The notes: generated from the sequence alone by a model not told the origin. Numbered from the stretch's first letter, positions 7,329 to 17,652 are shown. The stretch is 64,000 nt of DNA from Ructibacterium gallinarum (GCF_014982785.1 NZ_JADCKB010000017.1:1-64000), one strand, 5' to 3'. A program made the numbers and translations.

Positions 7329-9617
7329 TTACTCTGACGCTAAAGGATAATTGATATAATCCTCCATTCCCTCAATATTTTTAAGTTCTTTTGCTATTGT
7401 TTCTGCCAGCAAATCAGAACCGTCCTTTGTAAGGTGAAAGTGATCGGTATACAGCAACCCCGGAGTCCACGTACCATCCTGATTTTCTGTTGCACTCACT
7501 ACATTCATTGTCTTTTTGTTGACTTCCATATATTTATTAAGTGCATCACTATACAAAGTCGAAACATCTATAAAGTTAACCTTGTCGTTGCTCTCGTATT
7601 TTTCAACGACCCTTATTATAGCCTCTCTTGCCTCTTTCATAGGATAGTTACTCTCATTGTAATCCATACTGAATTCACTCTTATCTTTGGTCGTGCTCCA
7701 TTTCGCCGGCGGAGGTGAAAGGATAATAACCGATGTCCCTTTCGCAGTTGCATAATCTATGATCTCTGAATACCACGCAACAACATCCTCCTCCTTGTAC
7801 TGTACGTCATCATATTTTCTCGCCCAATATGTACCTTTGTTAGCTTCTGTGATGTCAACTCTTTTTCCGTCATTGCTGTAATCTACGTCATTAAAATAAC
7901 TACCCGTCAAACGCCCCTGATTGTTTGTACCTAAGGCTACAATCAGATAATCACCCACGCCGAACCGGCTCTTAATGGTATCCCAACCGCACCATTTCTC
8001 CTTAGGAAGAAAGCTAAAATAACGTCCCTCCATCAGCATCTGTATATCGTTGCCGCCATGTCCGTGACGCATATTGGGATCACAGTCCATTTTTTCTTTA
8101 TTAATATATGGCTGTATAGTTTCCTCCCAGCCGTACTGCACCCCCTGTGTCTTAAATTTGTTATCCATCAAGGAATCGCCGACAAGGATAAGTCTTTTCT
8201 TTCTTTCACGTGCCGTCTCAGGGTCAATTTCCTCCATCCAACCGAATTCCGTTACTTTTGCGGCATATACATTAGCTACAGGTCTTAAATTATCATCCCA
8301 TACAAATACTTTGATATACTCCGCTCCGTCATAGGATACATTGGATTTAAACACTGTTGTATCTTCTGATACATTCCCCATTTCAACGTCCATCAATATG
8401 CCGTCAAGGTCGTAGGCTGCAACGTACACATTAGGAGCAGTTGTTATTCCGTCTTTTCTGTCAATCTGTACAGTTACAGTGTTATGCTGAACAGGTCTGG
8501 TGGGATCATCAGTGTTCTGGGTATCAACTGCAGACTTAACCGCTGTGATAGTGAAATCCGTTGAAGAGACAGGAGGCTCTCCGGTCAAGCTTTCCGGTAT
8601 GTTGGCTAATCTTACGCCTGATACACCGAGTGCTTTTGTTTCGTCATATACCGGTGACTCGTTATAATAAGTCCCCTGAAGATCGCCCAGTGTCGAATAA
8701 CAATTCACGATATCCTGTTTTGCCCCATTGAGATCTCTTTGTTGATAACCAAATCCGTATACCGTATTCAAATAGCTTTTGTTACCATAGTCCTCGCCTT
8801 GGTCATGCGTCACATTTATCGCATAACAGTTTTTAAGTTTCAAGTTGGTCGATTGGTTCTGTCCTATAAATCCACCTATTGCTACAGCATTACCTGCTGC
8901 AAGCTTTGTATCCTTCACGGAACAGTTGTTTATAACGCAGGCCCAACGTGTACAACCTATAAATCCGCCAAAGCCTTCTGTCTCTCTAGTGTCTGTCGTA
9001 TTAATAACAACAGCGTTTTCTACATGACAATTCTCAATCGATGTGAAATCAACCTTACCGGCAAAAGCACCTGCACTTACTACTCTTTTACTTGTACTTC
9101 CGCCGTCTGCTATCATCTTATGATTTGCATAGTTAATTTTAATATTCTTTATCTTAAGGTTTTTGATTTCTACTTTCGACTGATCATTGTTTCCGGTAAC
9201 GTTACCAAAAAAGCCCATATACTGCGGTATTAAATCCGTTAATTCCGTGCCGCCCGATGAAATTTTCAGGTCACTGATAGTATGCCCGTCACCGTCAAAA
9301 TTACCCGTAAAGGCAGGTGTCTTACTGCTTTCGTTTTCATTTGGGATAACTCCGCCTAACGGAAGCCACTCATCACCACCATATGATATGTTTGCTGTAA
9401 GCTTATAGGAAGCAGCCGCATAATCGGCCGCATCTTCCTCAAATGAGTTAATCAATTCATTCATCTTTTCCAAATCAGCTTTCGTCGAAATCAGATAAGG
9501 ATCACTTTCAGTTCCTGCCCCGCTAAACACACCGGGTTCAGCAGATATCTGCATTGGCATTGCTGTCATCGCTGCCATCATTATGAAAGCAGCAATTAGG
9601 CTTGTAATTTTTTTCAT
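7329..9617 (-). CDS. Secreted SGNH/GDSL esterase with GLUG-type beta-helix region
   Basis: A secreted multi-domain protein, probably a rhamnogalacturonan acetylesterase or similar deacetylase. It starts with a signal peptide (MKKITSLIAAFIMMAAMTAMP, cleavage near SAEP). Residues about 35-310 contain GLUG-like repeats (EGFGGFIGC, AIGGFIGQ) typical of beta-helix surface proteins. Then comes a small beta-domain (about 375-450) ending YIKVFVWDD, a module that recurs in the neighbouring 558-residue protein. The SGNH domain runs from ILVGDSLMD (Ser near 482) through ALGTNN to TDHFH (Asp near 725, His near 728), the CE12-like order. I start at 9617, where the signal peptide begins, rather than at the longer frame start at 9668. 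The truncated thuA gene follows. Confidence 0.8.
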   Translation of the reverse strand: MKKITSLIAAFIMMAAMTAMPMQISAEPGVFSGAGTESDPYLISTKADLEKMNELINSFEEDAADYAAASYKLTANISYGGDEWLPLGGVIPNENESSKTPAFTGNFDGDGHTISDLKISSGGTELTDLIPQYMGFFGNVTGNNDQSKVEIKNLKIKNIKINYANHKMIADGGSTSKRVVSAGAFAGKVDFTSIENCHVENAVVINTTDTRETEGFGGFIGCTRWACVINNCSVKDTKLAAGNAVAIGGFIGQNQSTNLKLKNCYAINVTHDQGEDYGNKSYLNTVYGFGYQQRDLNGAKQDIVNCYSTLGDLQGTYYNESPVYDETKALGVSGVRLANIPESLTGEPPVSSTDFTITAVKSAVDTQNTDDPTRPVQHNTVTVQIDRKDGITTAPNVYVAAYDLDGILMDVEMGNVSEDTTVFKSNVSYDGAEYIKVFVWDDNLRPVANVYAAKVTEFGWMEEIDPETARERKKRLILVGDSLMDNKFKTQGVQYGWEETIQPYINKEKMDCDPNMRHGHGGNDIQMLMEGRYFSFLPKEKWCGWDTIKSRFGVGDYLIVALGTNNQGRLTGSYFNDVDYSNDGKRVDITEANKGTYWARKYDDVQYKEEDVVAWYSEIIDYATAKGTSVIILSPPPAKWSTTKDKSEFSMDYNESNYPMKEAREAIIRVVEKYESNDKVNFIDVSTLYSDALNKYMEVNKKTMNVVSATENQDGTWTPGLLYTDHFHLTKDGSDLLAETIAKELKNIEGMEDYINYPLASE

Positions 9618-9723
9618 TGTACCACATTCCTTTCTTTTTATCCGCCAAAATTTTAATATATCAAACAAACGGTCTGTATATGAAATACTTTGGGGTCACT
9701 TTACATCCTGAAATAGCTCTGCA

Positions 9724-10452
9724 CTACTCATCACAAGGGTTGATATTCTGTGAATATTCATTATACTTCTTATAACCCGGGTGCCTGCCTGTCACACCAT
9801 AGTTCTTCCGCATATGGATAAGGCGGTCAATGTTCTCCCTCGAGATTTCCTTTGCGCCGCCCAAAAGTTCTGCATTCAGGCTAATCTTCGCAAATAACTC
9901 CATGGTTTCCATACGATAATACGCCGTAATCAAATCCGCACCTACCGTCAGCGCACCGTGATTCATCAACAAAACGGCATCGTGTTCCCCCAGATAGGGA
10001 GCAATGGCCTCCGGAACCTCATAGGTGGACGGTGTACCATATGGGGTTACAGGAATTGACCCCAATGCGATTACAGTCTCAATCATGGAATATTCATCAA
10101 GTGCCTTATGGGCAACCGCATACCCTGTTGCGGTCGGCGGATGTGCGTGTACCACTGCACCCACATCTTCTCTTTCTTCATAGCATCTCAGGTGCATCTT
10201 GATTTCCGAGGAGGGGCGGTAATCCCCCTCCGCCTCTAAAACATTCCCGTCCCTGTCAATTCTGACCAGCTTGTCCGGAGTGATAAAACTTTTGCTCATT
10301 CCCGTAGGCGTTGCCAGAAAACTTCCGTCCTCCAGCTTGACCGATACGTTCCCGTCATTGGCCGCAACCCAGCCAAGCTGCCACATCTTATGACACACAT
10401 CGCATATTTGTTCTCTGATTTCCATATAACTTAGTTTCATAGCATAATCCAT
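9724..10452 (-). CDS. Class II aldolase (fuculose/rhamnulose-1-phosphate type)
   Basis: A zinc-dependent class II aldolase of the AraD/FucA family, 242 residues. Visible features are NDGNVSVKL near residue 38, GMSKSFITPDKLV, the zinc histidines in HAHPPTATGYA and the MNHGALTVGADLITAYYRMETME segment. The family splits L-fuculose-1-phosphate or L-rhamnulose-1-phosphate into dihydroxyacetone phosphate and lactaldehyde, or epimerises ribulose phosphates. Beside a pectin locus, rhamnulose or fuculose phosphate is the likely substrate. The neighbouring RpiB-type isomerase gene ends 16 bases upstream, so they are one operon. No kinase for the sugar lies nearby. The start is uncertain: neither the ATG at 10452 nor the one four codons later has a strong ribosome binding site. 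Confidence 0.85.
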   Translation of the reverse strand: MDYAMKLSYMEIREQICDVCHKMWQLGWVAANDGNVSVKLEDGSFLATPTGMSKSFITPDKLVRIDRDGNVLEAEGDYRPSSEIKMHLRCYEEREDVGAVVHAHPPTATGYAVAHKALDEYSMIETVIALGSIPVTPYGTPSTYEVPEAIAPYLGEHDAVLLMNHGALTVGADLITAYYRMETMELFAKISLNAELLGGAKEISRENIDRLIHMRKNYGVTGRHPGYKKYNEYSQNINPCDE

Positions 10453-10467
10453 CCAATCTACCGTAAT

Positions 10468-11040
10468 CTATTCAGGCTTGGTTTCCAGTTTCAGCGGAAA
10501 ATCACCAAGCTTATTGATTTTGAACCCATTCTTCTTATACTCATCATAGTTAAATGCCTCAAGTTCATCTATTGCAAGCTTATGAAACTCATAGAAATTG
10601 TGCCACCATTCATATCCGCTGCCAAGCTCTGCATTCAGGTAAGCATCCGCTATATCGCAACCCATTTGCGGGGCAACATAAAACGCCCCCATTGCAAGTA
10701 CATTCACGCCATTCCCGGTTATCGCTCTGAGTGCGGCAGGAACGCTTTCTACAACTCCTGCATGAACATGCGGACATTTGCTTGCTGCGATATGTATACC
10801 CATTCCGGTTCCGCAAAATATTAAAGCTCTTTCAAATTCTCTTTCAGATATCATAGATCCAACTTTTAGTCCCACTCTGTGAAACATCAAATCAGTATCA
10901 TCGTCAGCGGAGTCAGCACGTACACCCACATCGGTTATTTTCCACCCTTTTTCTCTAAGGTGTTTGCAGACCGCCTCCTTTAAAGGATATCCGGCAAAAT
11001 CTGCCCCTACAAGCAGCTCTTTATTTTTAATTGTTTTCAT
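10468..11040 (-). CDS. RpiB/LacAB-family sugar-phosphate isomerase
   Basis: A 190-residue protein of the ribose-5-phosphate isomerase B family, longer than the usual 150 because of a C-terminal tail. LLVGADFAGYPLKEAV is the substrate-binding start, and FCGTGMGIHIAASKCPHVHAG carries the family's CGTG-G motif with the active-site Cys. The family interconverts aldose and ketose phosphates; RpiB-like paralogues in sugar loci often act on other sugars. GGAG lies a few bases upstream of the ATG at 11040. With the downstream aldolase it forms an isomerase-aldolase pair, probably for a deoxyhexose or pentose released from rhamnogalacturonan. The exact sugar is not decided by sequence. Confidence 0.85.
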   Translation of the reverse strand: MKTIKNKELLVGADFAGYPLKEAVCKHLREKGWKITDVGVRADSADDDTDLMFHRVGLKVGSMISEREFERALIFCGTGMGIHIAASKCPHVHAGVVESVPAALRAITGNGVNVLAMGAFYVAPQMGCDIADAYLNAELGSGYEWWHNFYEFHKLAIDELEAFNYDEYKKNGFKINKLGDFPLKLETKPE

Positions 11041-11113
11041 TTTAGCTCTCCTCTTTCTGTTACAAATTAATTGCTATATCTTAATAGTATTCTCTTAAAA
11101 TATCTTTTCTCAA

Positions 11114-13456
11114 TCAATTTTCATTCTTTTTTACTGCAATTTCACACTCAATCTTTATATCACCATAAATTCCGCCGCTTATCATATCTTGTTCATAACC
11201 TTGTGTCATTCTGTGATATGTCCCCAGCTGTGCCTCTGTATAATTTTTTTCATTATCAGAATATACGTACTCATTTGCAACGGAATTTGCAACGGTGAAT
11301 ACAACCTTATTTTCTCCTTTTTCCAGGATTGATGGATCAAATTTAATCCTGTATGGTGGATGCAAAGCATATCCTATATGAATGTTATTAATCTCAACAG
11401 CTGCACAACACTCAACCTGCTCCATTACAAAGTAAGCGTTTTCTATTTTGGCATCGGGAATTTTAAAATTTCCGGAAAAAGTTACTTCACCTGAAAAATC
11501 TTTTCCTAAATATTTTTCAAAACTAAATTCGCCAAAATATTCCTTGTGCAGCCGGCCGCTATTGGTTGCGAATCCATCCTCACATAACCGGTATCTTTTA
11601 AAACCTATTGAATTAACATTTTCGATTTTTACAATTAACCCTGTGCAATCTTCTGCTTTATAACTCAGTTTTTCATCCGTAAATACAACAATTATACTTT
11701 CGCCGCTTTCTAATTTAACATCAAAAAATGACCAATCATTTTCTGTATATGTGTTACAGCTTAAGTATTCCCCGGTTTGTATATCACACACATACGCATT
11801 GCGGATGTCAGGAATCCCTATTCTTGACTGTACAGCATCACCGCCTTCGTTATATAGAAAACAAATACGCTCTGTCGCTGTTTTTCTCATTGTGACCTTA
11901 ATGTTTTTATAGCCATCAGACGACATATACAAAGGGGTTGCATCACTGCCAACTTTTTTTAATACGGTCATTATATCTTCCGGAATGAATTTATCATCAA
12001 TCCAGTAAATATTGGTATAAACCATATCTCCTATTTCAATTTGATTTTCTTTTAGGGTTCCTTCCCTAACCGCATCGTAATCAATGATATCAAAATCGAT
12101 ACCGCAATTTTCCAGCTTTTCTCCAAGCATTTTATATTGCGCGGCACAATTTTTTGAATATTCTCCCCCTGCCAAAAGGCCGTTGACCGGGCAAAGCAGT
12201 GCCGTGTGAATTACAGTTCTTCCCCTTGTCATCATATAACATTTTCTCGCTGTTTCCATGTTAAACTGACTAAGCGCATGCGCAAGCGGGGCATTTTCCG
12301 AAAAATTGGGACGCTGTGCATAGGTCAGAAATCCACTTTTTCCATATGATATAAGCATTGGATTGATCAGATTTATCCCTCTGCTAATCTGATAGTTCAC
12401 GACATATCTCATAATTTCATATGATATGGTTCCGTAAACCGAGAAACTTTCGGATAAGGCTAAATTTGTTCCATTAAGGTGTGCCGCAGAAGAAGCCACC
12501 CGGGGGAAAAATCTCAATACGGTATCCTGTTTCTCTTCCACACAGCATCCCGGCATAATCTGTCTTGCAATAACATCAATTCCCGGAATATCAAGCGTTC
12601 TAAGTATACTGATTACACTGCCGTATCCCAAATACCCTGCACTTTCCGCTACATGATCCCGATCCAGATGACCGACAGACAATAAATCATGCTCATTACA
12701 GTATTTCTTTATGCTTTCAAAATAGTTTCTTTTAAATATCTCGCCTATCATAAGCTTATATGCAATGAGATATTTCTGTTCTTCCTCCGTATGGTTTTTT
12801 TTGAAAACAATCTCATAAAGCTCGTTTAACGGAAGCTTATACCTTTTTTTCCATATTTTTTCAAATTCAGCAGTGCATGACGGCATTTCGGTTTTGGGTT
12901 CATCAGTAAAAAAGCAGCTACATTTGTTTATATTACTTAATTTATCAACATACTCATTATGTGTAAGTTTTATAAAACATTCTGTAACCTCTTTATTCAA
13001 AAGGTCTGTAATCCCATTTTGCTTATATTCCCTTCTGATTTTTCCATCGCTCTCATCGAGTTTTACCAATCTCACATATGGATTTTCAATATTCTCAGCG
13101 ACTCTTCCACTTGCTTGTCCTGACGGCCACCCGCCTTCATCATACAGCCAAACTTCCATATCAAACTTTTTTGAAATCTCTATTGCATAATCCACATATT
13201 CAAAAAAGCCATCACTGAGATACGGCGGATAAAGCTTTGTTATCATAGAGTCCGGTCTAAATTCAGGAGGGATAGGAATAATATAGAATCCTTTTATATT
13301 TAAACGATTCATTTCTTCGATACCGTCTTTTATTTTTTCACGTGTCAGAACATCATTCCAAACCCACGAATATATCGGAAAATTTTCTTTGGGGGGATTA
13401 ATAAATTCATCTTTGTTAAATTGATCAATCCTTTTTATACTGTCAAACGTAAACAC
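11114..13456 (-). CDS. GH106-like glycoside hydrolase (probable alpha-L-rhamnosidase)
   Basis: A cytoplasmic protein of about 780 residues whose N-terminal half follows the GH106-type alpha-L-rhamnosidase pattern: FINPPKENFPIYSWVWNDVLT, then a barrel strand IKGFYIIPIPPEFRP and DMEVWLYDEGGWPSGQASGRV. The C-terminal part is a beta-sandwich with a galactose-binding-like fold (ending near ILEKGENKVVFTVANSVANEY). The role would be removal of rhamnose from rhamnogalacturonan oligomers. No signal peptide is seen. The start is taken as the GTG at 13456 with AGGAGG 7 bases before it; the frame is open 18 bases further upstream to a TTG, which lies within that ribosome binding region. The GH4 gene lies immediately upstream. 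Family identity is by recognised motifs only and is less certain than for GH35 or GH4. Confidence 0.7.
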   Translation of the reverse strand: MFTFDSIKRIDQFNKDEFINPPKENFPIYSWVWNDVLTREKIKDGIEEMNRLNIKGFYIIPIPPEFRPDSMITKLYPPYLSDGFFEYVDYAIEISKKFDMEVWLYDEGGWPSGQASGRVAENIENPYVRLVKLDESDGKIRREYKQNGITDLLNKEVTECFIKLTHNEYVDKLSNINKCSCFFTDEPKTEMPSCTAEFEKIWKKRYKLPLNELYEIVFKKNHTEEEQKYLIAYKLMIGEIFKRNYFESIKKYCNEHDLLSVGHLDRDHVAESAGYLGYGSVISILRTLDIPGIDVIARQIMPGCCVEEKQDTVLRFFPRVASSAAHLNGTNLALSESFSVYGTISYEIMRYVVNYQISRGINLINPMLISYGKSGFLTYAQRPNFSENAPLAHALSQFNMETARKCYMMTRGRTVIHTALLCPVNGLLAGGEYSKNCAAQYKMLGEKLENCGIDFDIIDYDAVREGTLKENQIEIGDMVYTNIYWIDDKFIPEDIMTVLKKVGSDATPLYMSSDGYKNIKVTMRKTATERICFLYNEGGDAVQSRIGIPDIRNAYVCDIQTGEYLSCNTYTENDWSFFDVKLESGESIIVVFTDEKLSYKAEDCTGLIVKIENVNSIGFKRYRLCEDGFATNSGRLHKEYFGEFSFEKYLGKDFSGEVTFSGNFKIPDAKIENAYFVMEQVECCAAVEINNIHIGYALHPPYRIKFDPSILEKGENKVVFTVANSVANEYVYSDNEKNYTEAQLGTYHRMTQGYEQDMISGGIYGDIKIECEIAVKKNEN

Positions 13457-13480
13457 CCTATTCCCTCCTGACAATTATTC

Positions 13481-14872
13481 TCAAAATTCATACATACTGA
13501 GATATTTTCGAGTATTTTCAAGCATTTTATAAAACAATTTATATGCATCATCATATGGAATATCCACCAGCGGATCACTACAAAATGCATCAAACGCAAG
13601 CTGAATATTTTTTTCTAAACCTGCACGTACAACCAGTTCCTGCTCTCCGACAAGTGAAGATAGCTGCGGGAACAACTCATCCGGTATGTTTCCTGCTAAT
13701 ACAGGGTTCACACTATCTGCTTTGAAAACAGCATTGGTTTCGACCACAACACCTTTCGGCAAATTAGGAATTTGACCATTATTGGGAAGATTTACATTTG
13801 TTACCATATCAGACAAACCCAACAGAGCACGTATTTGCTTGACTCCATCTTCGCCTGTTGCCGAGAATTTGAATTTCTCTTCACCTGACACCAGCCTTGC
13901 ACTTCTCTCAAGTCTTTTTGCAAGATCTTTCTTTCTGTAATCAACAGAGGTGAGGCCGAATTTCATTTCTTGTACACGACTTGGATTTTCCAGATAATAA
14001 TTTTTTTTGCAAAACTCTGCCAAATGACGATCCCCGGCAGCGGCAATATAATTATATCGTAAAAACAAATCCATTTTAACACGGTCCGCACTTAAAAATG
14101 AATTATTCATCCAGTTGTCGTCTCCGCCATTTTCGTATCCCGTTTCAGCATGAGTCTCACAAAAGTTCTTATATATCGGAAAAATATCTATGTTTTTATA
14201 TTTCGCAGATGTAATCCATGTAAAATGATTTATACCCAAAACATTTGTACTTATTTCCTCTCGGGCAATTCCATCTATACCTAATTCTTCTTTGAGAACT
14301 TTACTCAAAAATTTCTGCGTACCAAAAACTTCATGGCAGCAACCAAAAGCCTTTATTTCAGGGAACACCTTATACAGTGTATTTACACATACTGCCATTG
14401 GATTGGTATAATTTATTACCCACGCTTTTGGACAATATTTTTTTATATTAAGCGCAATTTCTTCATACATAGGAATAGTTCTCAAGGCACGAACAATTCC
14501 TCCCGGTCCCGTTGTATCGCCGACAGATTGGTAAATCCCGTATTTTTCAGGCGTATGTACATCAGAATACATTTCATCGAAAGTCCCGGGCAAAATAGAA
14601 ATAATAACAAAATCTGCTCCTGTGAGCGCTTCATCTATGCTTGCTACCGCCCGGTAATCCCACTTTGATTTGCATCCCTCAGTTTCTTTTGTTCTGTTTC
14701 CAATTATTTCATTGTGTTTCGCAGCTTCAAAGTCAATATCGTAAAGCAATACGCTTCCACTGATATCCTCCGTCATAGCAAGATCTGACATGAGCCCCCA
14801 TGCCCATCCTCGTGAACCTCCGCCAATATAAGCAATCTGTATATTTTCTACACCATTATTTTTATACTCCAT
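13481..14872 (-). CDS. GH4 glycosidase, alpha-galacturonidase-like (LplD type)
   Basis: An NAD- and Mn-dependent GH4 hydrolase, 463 residues. The Rossmann motif is IAYIGGGSRGW at about residues 13-23. The metal site Cys/His is in FGCCHEVFG, and the sugar-binding NYTNPMAV motif is present. GH4 works by oxidation, elimination and reduction at C3. Inside a uronate locus the best fit is the LplD-type alpha-galacturonidase, which releases galacturonate from rhamnogalacturonan oligomers, rather than alpha-galactosidase MelA. No signal peptide, so it acts in the cytoplasm. It lies between uxaC and the GH106-like gene, 157 bases after uxaC. An imperfect dyad TGAAACGTGTTCA near 14980 lies upstream and might be an operator. 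Confidence 0.85.
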   Translation of the reverse strand: MEYKNNGVENIQIAYIGGGSRGWAWGLMSDLAMTEDISGSVLLYDIDFEAAKHNEIIGNRTKETEGCKSKWDYRAVASIDEALTGADFVIISILPGTFDEMYSDVHTPEKYGIYQSVGDTTGPGGIVRALRTIPMYEEIALNIKKYCPKAWVINYTNPMAVCVNTLYKVFPEIKAFGCCHEVFGTQKFLSKVLKEELGIDGIAREEISTNVLGINHFTWITSAKYKNIDIFPIYKNFCETHAETGYENGGDDNWMNNSFLSADRVKMDLFLRYNYIAAAGDRHLAEFCKKNYYLENPSRVQEMKFGLTSVDYRKKDLAKRLERSARLVSGEEKFKFSATGEDGVKQIRALLGLSDMVTNVNLPNNGQIPNLPKGVVVETNAVFKADSVNPVLAGNIPDELFPQLSSLVGEQELVVRAGLEKNIQLAFDAFCSDPLVDIPYDDAYKLFYKMLENTRKYLSMYEF

Positions 14873-15029
14873 ATCTTTTTCATCCTTTCCAATAATTTAT
14901 ATGTTTTTTCAAATTGTTGCAGTAAAATTGTTGCAATACCCATATGATAAAGCAATGCTGAAATGTTTCACTTAAATCATGAAACGTGTTCATTCAATTT
15001 CGTATTGATTTACTTATGTACTTAATATT

Positions 15030-16253
15030 TTAAAAATCAAAATATTCTTTTGCATTGTAATAACATATCCCTTCTACTATTTTTTTTAATATTTTTTCAT
15101 CACTTGTATATTCGCCATCCTCTACCCATTTTCCGATTAGGTTACAGAGTATTCTTCTGAAATACTCATGTCTTGTATAGGACACAAAGCTTCTGCTGTC
15201 GGTCAGCATACCAACGAATCTTGACAGCATTCCGAGATTTGCAAGTGCTCTCATCTGGCTTTCCATTCCATCACGCTGGTCGTTAAACCACCAACCCGAG
15301 CCGAACTGGATTTTTCCGGGTATTCCTCCGCCCTGGAAATTACCCAACATTGTGCCAAGGACATAATTATCCTTTGGGTTCAAGGTATACAGAACGGTTT
15401 TGGGCAGTGCATCTTTCTTTTCGAGGCTGTCTAAGATTTTGGACAGTCCCTCTGCAATCTGAAAATCATTTACCGAGTCAAAGCCCGTATCTGCACCTAA
15501 TTTTTCAAACATTCTTGTGTTGTTGTTTCGCATAGCACCTATGTGCAACTGCCATACCCAACCTCTTTTTGCATACTCTTCACCAAGATAAATCAGCTTT
15601 TCGATGGTCTCGTCACTCATATCGTCCACAGCGTGGTCTGACAAACGGCAGCCATTTTCGTGGAAGTAATCCATTCTCTCCGGGATATCGCAATTTATAT
15701 CACTCAAATCGGGGCGGAAGGCAGGAACAACCTTTGTGCCAAAGTCCTTTAATTGCTTGTGATATTCCAAGGTATCATATGGTGCATCTGTGGTGCAGAT
15801 TATCTCAACATTTGACTTACAGATTAGCCCCTGCACACGATATTCCTCTGTTGCAAGCAGGCTGTTCACCCTGTCCCAAATATCCTTTGCCGTCTCGGGA
15901 CAAAGACCTTCGTCTATGCAGAAGTACCTCTTAAGCTCCAAATGCGTCCAGTGATACAAGGGGTTGCCTATTAAAAGCGGCATAGTTTCCGCAAACTTCT
16001 CCCACTTCTCATAATCGTCCGCATCGCCTGTAATAAATCTTTCGTCAATGCCGTTTGTTCGCATCTGCCGCCATTTATAATGGTCACCGCCCAGGAACAG
16101 CTCATATGCATTCTTAAACTGATAGTTTTCCGCTATCATTTTAGGGCTTATGTGGCAATGATAATCAATTATCGGTAAGTTTTTAGCGTATTTTTCAAAC
16201 AGCATTTTGCCTGTTTCGTTGTGCAGCATAAAGCTGTCATTTATTATTCCCAC
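15030..16253 (-). CDS. uxaC: Glucuronate/galacturonate isomerase
   Basis: Uronate isomerase turns D-galacturonate into D-tagaturonate (and glucuronate into fructuronate), the first step of cytoplasmic uronate breakdown. It is an amidohydrolase-type barrel; metal-binding His32 and His34 lie in IIDYHCHISP, and RTNGIDERFITG, QLHIGAMRNNN and FGSGWWFNDQ match the family. The length is 407 residues against the usual 465, typical of the shorter Firmicute forms. The start is GTG at 16253 with GGAAGAGGA closely upstream. It follows uxaA by 16 bases, so the order uxaB-uxaA-uxaC is one operon. Confidence 0.92.
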   Translation of the reverse strand: MGIINDSFMLHNETGKMLFEKYAKNLPIIDYHCHISPKMIAENYQFKNAYELFLGGDHYKWRQMRTNGIDERFITGDADDYEKWEKFAETMPLLIGNPLYHWTHLELKRYFCIDEGLCPETAKDIWDRVNSLLATEEYRVQGLICKSNVEIICTTDAPYDTLEYHKQLKDFGTKVVPAFRPDLSDINCDIPERMDYFHENGCRLSDHAVDDMSDETIEKLIYLGEEYAKRGWVWQLHIGAMRNNNTRMFEKLGADTGFDSVNDFQIAEGLSKILDSLEKKDALPKTVLYTLNPKDNYVLGTMLGNFQGGGIPGKIQFGSGWWFNDQRDGMESQMRALANLGMLSRFVGMLTDSRSFVSYTRHEYFRRILCNLIGKWVEDGEYTSDEKILKKIVEGICYYNAKEYFDF

Positions 16254-16269
16254 TTGTTCCTCTTCCTTT

Positions 16270-17652
16270 CTATAAAACTACTCCGTCCTTGAATATGGAT
16301 ATCTCGCAATAGCCGTTTATCTCATTTTTGGTTTGTTCTCCGCTTGCCACTGCGATAATATATTCCAGAAGTTCATCAGATAAATCCTTGCCGTTTAAGC
16401 ACTCGCCTGCATCAAAATCTATCCAGTTTGCCTTTTTCTTCGCAAGCTCCGAATTGGTCGCAATCTTAACTGTCGGGACAGCGCTGCCCACGGGTGTACC
16501 TCTGCCGGTTGTAAAGAGTATCATATGTACTCCTGCCGCCATGAGGTTTGTAATTGCTACAATATCGTTGCCCGGACCGTTCAAGAGCGCCAAGCCGTTT
16601 TTGCTTATCCTGTCGCCGTAGTCAAGTACATCCACAACCCTGGCAAGTCCGCCCTTCTGTACACAACCGAGTGATTTTTCCTCAAGGGTGGTTATACCGC
16701 CCTTTTTGTTCCCCGGTGACGGATTTTCATAAATAACCTGATTATGACGCTCATAATATTCCTTAAAATTATTGATGAGGTCAACAGCTTTGTTGAAGAT
16801 ATCTTCACTCTCGCAGCGTTCCATCAAAAGCTGTTCCGCGCCGAACATTTCGGGCACCTCGGTTAAAACACAGCCTCCGCCATAGGCGATCAACTTATCT
16901 GATAACCTGCCCACCAACGGATTGGCGGTAATACCGCTGTAACCGTCACTTCCTCCGCATTTTAAGCCAATTTTAAGCTCAGAAATGCTTATCGGTTCAC
17001 GCCTAAAAGTATCTGCGTATGCTTTAAGATCATTTATTATCTCTATACCCTTGGCGATTTCGTCATTTTCGTCCTGGCAATTCAAGAATTTAACTCTGTC
17101 ACTGTCATACTCTCCAAGTATATCTTTGAACGCATCAATGTTATTGTTCTCACAGCCGAGTCCCAAAACAAGCACGCCCCCCGCATTGGGGTGGTTAACC
17201 ATACCTTTTAATATTAGCTGCGTTATCCTTTGGTCATCACCCAGCTGTGAACAGCCGAACGGGTGCGGAAAATACTTAGCGCCTGTCGCCTCTGATAACC
17301 TTTGCGCAACCTTATTTACACAGCCGACGGTGTTTACAATCCACACATCATTGCGTATACCGACATCTCCGTTTTTCCTGCGGTAGCCCATAAAGGTCTT
17401 GTTGGTTTTAATAGGCTCTATGCTATAGTCCTTGTAGTTATACGAATACTCAAACTTGCCCGAAAGGTTGGTTTTTACGTTATGCGTATGTACGTGCTCT
17501 CCCTTTTTGATGTCACAGCTTGCGTGACCGATAGGACAGCCGTATTTGATGATATTCTCACCCTCGGCTATATCGCAAATGGCATATTTATGCCCGTCCC
17601 TGAGGTTTATTTCAACATTATCGTTTTGATTTATTCTGAGAGCTTGTTCCAT
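16270..17652 (-). CDS. uxaA: Altronate dehydratase
   Basis: Altronate dehydratase converts D-altronate to 2-keto-3-deoxygluconate, third step of the galacturonate path. The N-terminal SAF-like domain (about residues 1-90, with GHASCDIKKGEHVHTHN) and the larger catalytic domain (FMGYRRKNGDVGIRN, LKCGGSDGYSGITANP, FTTGRGTPVGSAVPT) are both present, 460 residues, so it is complete. AGGAGG lies 4-5 bases before the ATG at 17652. The gene overlaps the 3' end of uxaB by 22 bases, indicating translational coupling. Confidence 0.93.
   Translation of the reverse strand: MEQALRINQNDNVEINLRDGHKYAICDIAEGENIIKYGCPIGHASCDIKKGEHVHTHNVKTNLSGKFEYSYNYKDYSIEPIKTNKTFMGYRRKNGDVGIRNDVWIVNTVGCVNKVAQRLSEATGAKYFPHPFGCSQLGDDQRITQLILKGMVNHPNAGGVLVLGLGCENNNIDAFKDILGEYDSDRVKFLNCQDENDEIAKGIEIINDLKAYADTFRREPISISELKIGLKCGGSDGYSGITANPLVGRLSDKLIAYGGGCVLTEVPEMFGAEQLLMERCESEDIFNKAVDLINNFKEYYERHNQVIYENPSPGNKKGGITTLEEKSLGCVQKGGLARVVDVLDYGDRISKNGLALLNGPGNDIVAITNLMAAGVHMILFTTGRGTPVGSAVPTVKIATNSELAKKKANWIDFDAGECLNGKDLSDELLEYIIAVASGEQTKNEINGYCEISIFKDGVVL

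Noticed and set aside
14968-14996. A CcpA cre site upstream of the GH4 gene
   Set aside because: The dyad TGAAACGTGTTCA has the wrong spacing for the cre consensus; it is mentioned only as a possible operator.
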